In this document: in pieces, positions 1 through 5,386 of the stretch
Position numbering within the stretch: position 1 is the stretch's first letter
Layout: each line of letters opens with the position of its first letter
NCBI GenBank assembly: GCA_004559845.1
Contig: SFWW01000095.1
Coordinates: forward strand, 1 to 5,817
Origin: a bacterium
GTDB lineage: Bacteria > Bacteroidota > Bacteroidia > Bacteroidales > Muribaculaceae
Length of the DNA stretch: 5,817 bases
Reading direction: 5' to 3'
Translations under genes and position numbers: made by a program
The notes under the pieces: generated by a model
What the model was told of the DNA's origin: nothing
Seen by the model: the letters and a program-made list of their open reading frames with translations, nothing else
The model's database searches: none

Positions 1-869
1 TGGAGTGATTCTCCCTTTTTCGCCACATAGAAAGCCACTTCAGGGTGTCGGTCATATTTTTTCTCAATCCACACTTTTTCGCCCTCCTTAGGCAAGGCAT
101 TGCTCACCGTGATATCGTTGAATGCCAGGATATCTTTTTTCTTTTTGCTAAATTCAGCGGCGATGGCATCGTAGGTGTCGCCTTTTTTTGCCACCACATA
201 ATATTTGCCCCATTTCCGATGAATGTTGTGTGCCATAAAAGCCGGTTTCATCGCAGATTTTTCCACATTTTCCTCCGCCGGGAGCTGCTGCGGAGAAGGC
301 GCCGCTTTGGGTTGTCCGGTGTCGTAGAGATAGAGTTGGTAGGTTTCAATCAATCGTATCAATTTGGGTGCATATCCGGGGTCTTCAGCGTAGCCACAGG
401 CTTTCAGTCCGTACGCCCACCCTTTGTAGTCGCTCACGGGCAAATTGTAAAGGCGATTGTAGCGTTCTCTTTTCAAGAATTTGGCATGGTCTTCGAATCC
501 CTCTTCCGGAGTTTCGTATTTTCGGTAGCAATTGTAGTCGATTTCGGCTCCCTTATAGGTGCGTTCGCCATCCCAACCGTAGCATTTAATACCGAAGTGA
601 TTGTTTGATTCTTTAGCGAGTTTACTTCTTCCGGCTCCACTTTCCAGCAACCCTTGAGCCAGCGTGATAGAAGCCGGTATGCCATATTGTTGGCAATGCC
701 GGATAGCGATGTGCTTATAGCACTCGATGTATTGTAAAAAGGTGCTTGAAAGCGCTTGGCTATGGGCGTTGAAGGCAGAAAATGCGAGAAAAAAGCACCA
801 AAAGACGAATTTTTTGTTGCTTTTTGCAGATTTATCAATATATTTGCAATGCGAAATAATCTTAAACAT
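1..869 (-). CDS. Exported glucosaminidase with LysM repeats (3' end cut by window edge)
   Basis: Translating the minus strand from the ATG at 869-867 gives 289 residues with no stop before the window edge. Residues 1-38 look like a signal peptide with a long basic n-region, hydrophobic core FVFWCFFLAF (21-30) and likely cleavage at AHS|Q. Residues about 45-180 match the glucosaminidase (GH73/FlgJ-like) domain: GIPASITLAQGLLESGAG carries the presumed catalytic Glu76, followed by NNHFGIKC (89-96) and the conserved YRKYETPEEGFEDHAKFL region (115-132). A proline/glutamate-rich linker (about 187-220) leads to a LysM repeat (222-269, YVVAKKGDTYDAIA) and the beginning of a second (from about 279). 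Family knowledge: such enzymes cleave the glycan strand of peptidoglycan, and LysM binds N-acetylglucosamine polymers. It probably acts in the periplasm in wall remodelling or division. No alternative in-frame ATG occurs before residue 207, which supports this start despite the unusually long n-region. The start lies 14 bp from the divergent cdd start, and no Shine-Dalgarno sequence is visible. Confidence 0.9.
   Translation of the reverse strand, partial: MFKIISHCKYIDKSAKSNKKFVFWCFFLAFSAFNAHSQALSSTFLQYIECYKHIAIRHCQQYGIPASITLAQGLLESGAGRSKLAKESNNHFGIKCYGWDGERTYKGAEIDYNCYRKYETPEEGFEDHAKFLKRERYNRLYNLPVSDYKGWAYGLKACGYAEDPGYAPKLIRLIETYQLYLYDTGQPKAAPSPQQLPAEENVEKSAMKPAFMAHNIHRKWGKYYVVAKKGDTYDAIAAEFSKKKKDILAFNDITVSNALPKEGEKVWIEKKYDRHPEVAFYVAKKGESL
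813..846 (+). promoter_or_regulatory. Probable Bacteroidota-type promoter of cdd
   Basis: TATATTTG at 839-846 is a perfect match to the Bacteroidota -7 box TAnnTTTG. Upstream, TTTGTTG at 813-819 offers a -33 element: 22 bp of spacing from TTTG, or 19 bp from the following TTG, against a usual 19-21. Transcription would begin near 851, leaving a leader of about 33 nt before the cdd ATG at 884. The promoter lies wholly inside codons of the divergent glucosaminidase signal peptide. Seen: the motifs and spacing. Inferred: activity. Confidence 0.55.
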
Positions 870-883
870 ATACTTAAAAAGCG

Positions 884-1351
884 ATGACTGAGAAAAATAT
901 TTCTACAAAGATACAAGTTTTGACTTATAATGAGTTGACTTCGGAGGATAAAAAAGTGGTAGACTTGGCAAAAGAAGCCACAAAAAGCAGTTATACCCCC
1001 TATAGCCATTTCAATGTGGGTGCCGCTTTGCTTTTGGATAACGGCGTGCTCATTAAGGGAGCCAATCAGGAAAACGCCGCTTTTGCCGGCATCTGTGCCG
1101 AGCGCAGTGCCTGCTACAATGCCGGCGCCAATTATCCCGGAGTGGGCATCAAAAAGGTGGCGGTCACAGCCTTTCAAAACGGCGATTTTGTGGAAGAACC
1201 GTGTTCGCCCTGTGGCGTATGCCGCCAAGCATTGCTTGAATTTGAGGTGCAAGCCGGGCATCCCATCGAGGTGCTCCTTGTGGGTCGCCACAGCATCTAT
1301 CGCCTCGACAGCATCAAGAGCCTGCTCCCCCTCAGTTTTACCGAATTCTAA
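884..1351 (+). CDS. cdd: Cytidine deaminase (homotetrameric type)
   Basis: The 155-residue product matches the small zinc-dependent cytidine deaminases, which hydrolyse cytidine or deoxycytidine to uridine or deoxyuridine plus ammonia in cytoplasmic pyrimidine salvage. Visible motifs in order are the substrate-loop region SYTPYSHFNVGAALL (36-50), NQENAAF (61-67) with the ribose-contacting Asn61 and Glu63, CAERSA (71-76) with zinc ligand Cys71 and proton-shuttling Glu73, and PCGVC (109-113) with zinc ligands Cys110 and Cys113. The C-terminal LLPLSFTEF resembles the LLP-x-x-F ending of the family. Length is slightly above the usual 130-140 because of an N-terminal extension of about 15 residues, which is common in Bacteroidota. 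The loop between ENAAF and CAER is three residues, one fewer than in Bacillus subtilis and human enzymes. The ATG at 884 follows an A-rich stretch rather than a Shine-Dalgarno sequence. A 58-bp gap separates it from the PAP2 gene, so co-transcription is plausible. Confidence 0.95.
   Translation: MTEKNISTKIQVLTYNELTSEDKKVVDLAKEATKSSYTPYSHFNVGAALLLDNGVLIKGANQENAAFAGICAERSACYNAGANYPGVGIKKVAVTAFQNGDFVEEPCSPCGVCRQALLEFEVQAGHPIEVLLVGRHSIYRLDSIKSLLPLSFTEF
906..913 (-). promoter_or_regulatory. Possible -7 box for the glucosaminidase gene
   Basis: Read on the minus strand, these bases are TATCTTTG, a perfect match to the Bacteroidota -7 consensus TAnnTTTG. The expected start of transcription is near 901, giving a leader of about 31 nt before the glucosaminidase ATG at 869. 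No TTTG or TTG lies at the expected -33 distance, which weakens the call. The box sits inside cdd codons 8-10. Its distance to its own ATG nearly equals that of the cdd promoter on the other strand. Confidence 0.4.
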
Positions 1352-1362
1352 TTAACAAACAT

Positions 1363-1390
1363 CCAATTTCCAATCTCTAATTTCTAATCT
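1363..1390. repeat. Four-copy heptanucleotide tandem repeat (CYAATYT)
   Basis: Four consecutive 7-bp units are seen: CCAATTT (1363-1369), CCAATCT (1370-1376), CTAATTT (1377-1383) and CTAATCT (1384-1390). The last three bases alternate TTT/TCT, hinting at duplication of a 14-bp unit. The next seven bases (CAGATTC) look like a decayed fifth copy. The array fills half of the 58-bp gap between cdd and the PAP2 gene and ends 19 bp before the GTG at 1410. Such an array can change copy number by strand slippage. Whether it does so here is unknown. Confidence 0.75.
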
Positions 1391-1409
1391 CAGATTCATA
1401 TCCGCATTT

Positions 1410-2954
1410 GTGTGTGCGCTGCTCGGCTGCTTTGTGGGCAGGGCGTCGCAATCGGTGGTGCCCGACACCGTGCCCACTGATGCCTCGTGGCAGCACCATG
1501 TGGCTTATGTAGGAATCCCCCCGATTGCATCGGCAGTGGTGGCAAAAGAGGTGCAAACCGTGCATCCTTCGGCGCGCATCCGCTCCGGGAAAGGCTTCAA
1601 AACCGAAATCGACAACTATATCCGCTTTTCTCCCTATCCGGTGATGGCGGCGCTCAATTTGGCAGGCTATCACGGACGATCCGATTGGGCACGGCTCGGA
1701 GTGCAAACCTTGGCAGCCAATGCCGTGATGGCGGTGGCGGTGGAAGCCACCAAGCAAGCCGTGCATCAAACCCGCCCCGACGCTACCGACCGCCGCTCCT
1801 TTCCCTCCGGTCACACCGCCACGGCATTTGTGGCGGCTACCATGTTGCATAAAGAATATGGCGAAACGCACTCCCCGTGGTTTTCGGTGGGCGGCTATGC
1901 CGTGGCTTCAGCCACTGCACTGATGCGCGTGCTCCATCATCGCCACAGTGCCGCCGATGTGATGGCAGGCGCGGGAATCGGCATTTTATCCACCGAATTA
2001 GGGTATTTCCTCACCGAATTGTGTATGAAGCACAAAGGAGAGCGTCAGTTTGATGCCCATGTCGCTTCCGGCGCCAATATGGTGGACATCACCCTCGGCG
2101 TAGCCACCGCCCCCTCGCACATCGATTTCGCCCCCACCGACGGCACGCCCCACCGCCTACGCTTAGGCACAGCCACCACCATTGGCATAGAAGGCGTTCA
2201 CTATTTCAATCGCCTGCTGGGTGTGGGTGTGCAAGCCCACATCATCACCACCCCGACGGATGGTTTGAATTTTTCCGCCGAACAAATGCAAGATGTGAAC
2301 GCCATCAATCAAAACCTCACCGCCTATACCGATGCGCAACAGCGGCGCCTGCCGGGCATCTACGCCTACGACATCACCGACAACCAACTCCTTGCCACCA
2401 CCCTCAGCGCCGGAGTGTATGGCAATTTGCCGCTCACCGCTCGCCTTTCGCTCGGCGCGAAAGCATTGCTCGGCGTGCGCTTTTCCGACGGCATCACCTA
2501 CACCGCGCGCAATGGCATCCCTAAAGTGGAACACACGCCCTCCGGCATTGCCTATTGGATGGAAGATGCCGAAGGCAAGCCATGGCTCACAGCCGACGCC
2601 CGCCCCGGCATCGATAGCCCCTACAATGCCGTGCTTGATGATGCCACCGAACCGTTTCAATTGCTGCGGGTGAAAGGCAGCACCGCCTTGAACTATGTGC
2701 TGGGCCTGAGTATGGCGTGGCGCTACCGCACCAATATGGTGTGGAAAGTCTTTGCCGATTTCAATGCCGCCTCCACCCGCTACACCTACCAATGCCGCCT
2801 CTTTTCCGACGAAGCCATTGCCCGCATCGCCACCTCCGGCTTCCCCCAAGCCCGACCCCAACTCATGCGGCTCCTTGCCGCCACCACATCAGCCGCCACC
2901 ACAAAAAGAATGAGCCACCTGTGCATAGGTGCCTCATTCTCAATTTCTTTCTAA
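1410..2954 (+). CDS. PAP2-family phosphatase with C-terminal outer-membrane beta-barrel
   Basis: The frame gives 514 residues from the GTG at 1410. The N-terminal half (about 30-205) carries all three signatures of the PAP2/vanadium haloperoxidase superfamily: K115-x6-R122-P123, P132-S-G-H135, and R173-x5-H179-x3-D183. His135 is the presumed proton donor and His179 the presumed nucleophile that forms a phospho-histidine. Family members remove phosphate from lipids, undecaprenyl pyrophosphate or small esters; the substrate cannot be told from sequence. Residues about 222-514 contain eight alternating amphipathic segments (about 224-233, 249-267, 270-280, 326-338, 344-359, 427-441, 443-455, 502-514) with long loops between strands 3/4, 5/6 and 7/8. 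The protein ends in SFSISF with a terminal Phe, as outer-membrane barrels do. I infer a periplasmic phosphatase tethered to the outer membrane. The start is uncertain: in-frame codons before the GTG encode RFISAFVCALLGCFVG, which completes a normal signal peptide, yet no ATG, GTG or TTG lies in frame back to the stop at 1353-1355. The gene is rich in GCC and ACC codons, giving a visibly higher GC than the glucosaminidase gene. Confidence 0.85.
   Translation: MCALLGCFVGRASQSVVPDTVPTDASWQHHVAYVGIPPIASAVVAKEVQTVHPSARIRSGKGFKTEIDNYIRFSPYPVMAALNLAGYHGRSDWARLGVQTLAANAVMAVAVEATKQAVHQTRPDATDRRSFPSGHTATAFVAATMLHKEYGETHSPWFSVGGYAVASATALMRVLHHRHSAADVMAGAGIGILSTELGYFLTELCMKHKGERQFDAHVASGANMVDITLGVATAPSHIDFAPTDGTPHRLRLGTATTIGIEGVHYFNRLLGVGVQAHIITTPTDGLNFSAEQMQDVNAINQNLTAYTDAQQRRLPGIYAYDITDNQLLATTLSAGVYGNLPLTARLSLGAKALLGVRFSDGITYTARNGIPKVEHTPSGIAYWMEDAEGKPWLTADARPGIDSPYNAVLDDATEPFQLLRVKGSTALNYVLGLSMAWRYRTNMVWKVFADFNAASTRYTYQCRLFSDEAIARIATSGFPQARPQLMRLLAATTSAATTKRMSHLCIGASFSISF
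2902..2940 (-). terminator. Intrinsic terminator of the porZ-like gene, inside the PAP2 coding end
   Basis: Arms 2907-2920 (AGAATGAGCCACCT) and 2927-2940 (AGGTGCCTCATTCT) pair at 13 of 14 positions, with only C2915 and C2932 mismatched, around a 6-nt loop (GTGCAT). On the minus strand the stem is followed directly by a TTTTT tract (2907-2903), the classic rho-independent layout, 78 bp after the stop of the porZ-like gene. On the plus strand the tail (CAATTTCTTTCT) is less uniform, so termination that way is possible but weaker. The stem encodes residues 500-511 of the PAP2 protein. Confidence 0.75.
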
Positions 2955-3018
2955 TATCGGAAGCCGGCAAATCGAACTGCGCCATATCGTGTGGTGCAAA
3001 CGCTGCCGAAATCCCGGT

Positions 3019-5310
3019 TTATTTAATCACCATCACCTTTGTGAACGGCTTTTCAGGCATTTCATCGCCGGGTTGCGCGGCAAACACGCTATAATTGCCG
3101 GTGGGCAGGCGTTCGCCATTTTCGTCGCAGCAATCCCACATCACATCGGCGGCCGTGCCGGCAAATGATTTCACCACCTTGCCCGAAGCATCTTTAATTT
3201 CCACATTCGAATTGCTCATCAATCCGGTGATGGTCACCCAGCCGGTGAAGTCGGGGCGAACGGGGTTGGGATAAGCGTAGACATTGCTATAGTCTTCCGC
3301 AGCCACGATATAATCGGTGAAGAATTGCTGAACGCCCAGCGGCGTAACCACAAATATGGAATTATTGTCGGTGTTGCAGCACACTTGGTAAATCACGTTC
3401 GACAGCAGCGGACTATTGCCGGTGGTGAAATGCTGAAGGGTTTCTTCGCAATCGGGGCTAAACAGATACAAGCCATCGCCAGCGGTTCCCACCCATTTTT
3501 GATTGAGCGTGTCCACTTCTATGGCATACACCTTTGCGCCATCCAATGCCTTGATTTTCTTCACGGTAAAGTCTTCGTTGAAGGCTTCAACAGGGTTGAA
3601 AATCACAGCGCCCTTATCAAATCCAAAGAGCATTTGGTCGTTGAGGTCAGCCCTCAGCGCATAGGAGTAAAGCCAAGTGCAAGTAGAGCCGTCGGAGGCG
3701 TTTAAACCGGTGTAGGATTTTGACTCAAACTCCGCTATCGACAGGTCGGGATTATTGCGCCACACAATCAGCGGGCAGTTGTAGTCGCCACAGTTAAAAG
3801 CCTTGGTCATACTTTTATTGGAGATGTCGAAAAAGGAGTATTTAAAAGAGTTGGTATTGGTCACATCGGGCACCTTATACACAGTCCAATCCGAGGTGGT
3901 GAAATTGCCGCTCTTCACTTTATCTTTGGGCAGCACCTTCACCGGCACCGTGTTGCTCAAACTGGAATGCACCATCCAAAGGTTGCCTTCGGTATCGAAG
4001 CGGATGGCGGCTTTGCGTGCCACGAAGGGCGAATTGGTGGCGTTGATAATTTTTGCTACAGCATTGTCGGTAACCTTAAACTGACCACTCAAGCGCGAAC
4101 TGATATAGTAGGTGTCGGTAGAATCGTTAGGGTCGAAAATGGGCCAATACCAGCCTTGGCTACCGGACGTGCCGGAGGGTTTGGAATATTCCCATTTGCT
4201 ACCGTCGAATTTGTTGATTTCATACAGCGCACCGGCATTGGCAGAGGGAAGGATACCATTGTCGCTGGTGGCGGTGAGATAGAGTTTGTGGGTATTTTTG
4301 TTGTAACCCATCCAGAAGGGAATGCCCACAATGTTCACTGCTTCAGGCATATAGTAGGTGGCAACTTGCGAAAGGCTATGGAAGCCATTAGCATTGATGC
4401 CCCAAAAGGAGCCATCGGCATCAGGCGAGCAGCTCACGAGTTCTTGTGCCGAAAGGGTGTTTTTCTTCACAATGTTGCCCTCGGTGTCGAAGGTATAGTA
4501 ATATTTTCCGGCAAAGAAATTTGCTAAATAGCCCGAGGGAGTTTTTTGCACATTGGTAGCCACAGCAGCCACACTATCGGTAAGGACGAAAGCGAGTTCG
4601 CCGCTTTCATTTTCACGAATCACCACTTTACGCAATTTGGTGTTATCTCTCACCAGCATCGTGCTATCGTTGATGGCAAAAATCTTGCCGCTTGCCAAGC
4701 CGTAGATATAGCTTGATTTATAGGCGCTAAATGTTTCTTGCACGGCATTGGTGGGGCAATAGTAGACATTGCCTGAAGGGTAAAAAGCGATGCGCCATTT
4801 GCCCACTTCTGCAATCGACGACACATTGATGCTATACACGCGCGTTTCCACAATTTGCCCGGTGGCATCGTTAATCACCACAAATCCGAATTGTGTGGCT
4901 ACGAAAATTTTGTCGCCACAAAAGGTCACATCGTTGATGGTGCGTTGCTGCGTCATCACGGCGTCTTTTATGTTGGGAATGTTGGTCACCTTGCCATCGG
5001 CGCGCAAAATGTCGATATTGGAGTCGTCGTAGGTGATCACGAGGTATTGCTTATCGGGATTGTAGTAAATATTACTAATCAGCGACCCCGACAGCGCATT
5101 TTGGTTGTCGATCACACTGAGTTTCCGGTCGCTTTTATTGAGGCAATACAAACTATTGTTCACCAAGCCATACACTTTGTCTTTGGTGTCGACCACATTC
5201 TGCAATTTGGAAAGGGTAAATCGGGTGTGAGTTATCCATTTCCCCGTGGATTGTGCACTTGCCAAAAGGGGCAATGTGGCGAGTAAGGCAATTATAATTT
5301 TTTTCATCAT
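3019..5310 (-). CDS. porZ: PorZ-like beta-propeller protein with T9SS C-terminal domain
   Basis: The 763-residue product begins with a clear signal peptide (MMKKIIIALLATLPLLASA, cleavage about ASA|Q20). A long region of propeller-like repeats follows (about 25-670), with recurring blade patterns such as DKVYGLVNNSLYCLNK, KIFVATQFGFVVIND, GNLWMVHS, KWVGTAGDGLYLFS and NSIFVVTPLGVQQF. The last 87 residues (677-763) form a type A T9SS sorting-like domain: YPNPV (680-684), WVTITGL, VEIKDASGKVV, LPTGNYSV and the terminal KVMVIK. Length and architecture match Porphyromonas gingivalis PorZ (about 776 residues: two propellers plus a C-terminal sandwich). PorZ works with PorU, PorV and PorQ in the attachment complex on the cell surface, which cleaves T9SS cargo and joins it to anionic lipopolysaccharide. 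An in-frame stop lies six codons upstream, so translation starts at 5310 or at the adjacent ATG at 5307. A 76-bp gap follows the upstream minus-strand gene. A distant paralogue in the two-component-regulator propeller group cannot be excluded, so the symbol is tentative. Confidence 0.8.
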   Translation of the reverse strand: MMKKIIIALLATLPLLASAQSTGKWITHTRFTLSKLQNVVDTKDKVYGLVNNSLYCLNKSDRKLSVIDNQNALSGSLISNIYYNPDKQYLVITYDDSNIDILRADGKVTNIPNIKDAVMTQQRTINDVTFCGDKIFVATQFGFVVINDATGQIVETRVYSINVSSIAEVGKWRIAFYPSGNVYYCPTNAVQETFSAYKSSYIYGLASGKIFAINDSTMLVRDNTKLRKVVIRENESGELAFVLTDSVAAVATNVQKTPSGYLANFFAGKYYYTFDTEGNIVKKNTLSAQELVSCSPDADGSFWGINANGFHSLSQVATYYMPEAVNIVGIPFWMGYNKNTHKLYLTATSDNGILPSANAGALYEINKFDGSKWEYSKPSGTSGSQGWYWPIFDPNDSTDTYYISSRLSGQFKVTDNAVAKIINATNSPFVARKAAIRFDTEGNLWMVHSSLSNTVPVKVLPKDKVKSGNFTTSDWTVYKVPDVTNTNSFKYSFFDISNKSMTKAFNCGDYNCPLIVWRNNPDLSIAEFESKSYTGLNASDGSTCTWLYSYALRADLNDQMLFGFDKGAVIFNPVEAFNEDFTVKKIKALDGAKVYAIEVDTLNQKWVGTAGDGLYLFSPDCEETLQHFTTGNSPLLSNVIYQVCCNTDNNSIFVVTPLGVQQFFTDYIVAAEDYSNVYAYPNPVRPDFTGWVTITGLMSNSNVEIKDASGKVVKSFAGTAADVMWDCCDENGERLPTGNYSVFAAQPGDEMPEKPFTKVMVIK

Positions 5311-5329
5311 GATGCTGAATGTATGTTAG

Positions 5330-5383
5330 CAAATAGATATATTTTATTCAACGCAAAATTGCTGAAATTATTGCATCGTCAAG
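5330..5383 (-). promoter_or_regulatory. Possible promoter elements of the porZ-like gene
   Basis: Two imperfect Bacteroidota-type candidates lie in the 76-bp gap, read on the minus strand. The first has CAATTTTG (5361-5354) as the -7 box, one mismatch from TAnnTTTG, with TTG at 5382-5380 about 18 bp upstream; it gives a leader of about 39 nt. The second has TCTATTTG (5337-5330), also one mismatch, with TTTG (5357-5354) only 16 bp upstream and a leader of about 15 nt. Neither is perfect, and co-transcription from the upstream gene is equally possible. Confidence 0.3.
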
Positions 5384-5386
5384 CGG

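Noticed and set aside
45..608. A plus-strand open frame of 187 codons at the left end
   Set aside because: Its phenylalanine- and valine-rich translation is the complement of lysine- and asparagine-rich glucosaminidase/LysM codons, which are clearly real.
473..1291. A minus-strand open frame of 272 codons spanning cdd and the glucosaminidase start
   Set aside because: It runs antisense through the whole cdd core and then in a wrong frame through the glucosaminidase; both overlapped genes have clear family motifs, and this frame's protein has none.
2163..2861. A minus-strand open frame of 232 codons opposite the PAP2 barrel domain
   Set aside because: Its glycine- and alanine-rich translation is the mirror of the GCC/ACC-rich codons on the plus strand. 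The plus frame has motifs and barrel periodicity.
2955..3018. Search for a separate terminator or small RNA in the convergent gap
   Set aside because: No stable hairpin with a T-tract is visible in these 64 bp; the strong stem at 2907-2940 explains termination better.
3967..4527. A plus-strand open frame of 186 codons opposite the porZ-like gene
   Set aside because: It is antisense to a continuous, well-supported propeller coding region and shows no recognisable domain. The same applies to the shorter plus frames at 3325-3705 and 4855-5286.
5354..5375. Weak inverted repeat (GCAAAATT / AATTATTGC) that could terminate the upstream minus-strand gene
   Set aside because: The stem is A/T-rich, contains a bulge and has no following T-tract, so it is too weak to call a terminator.
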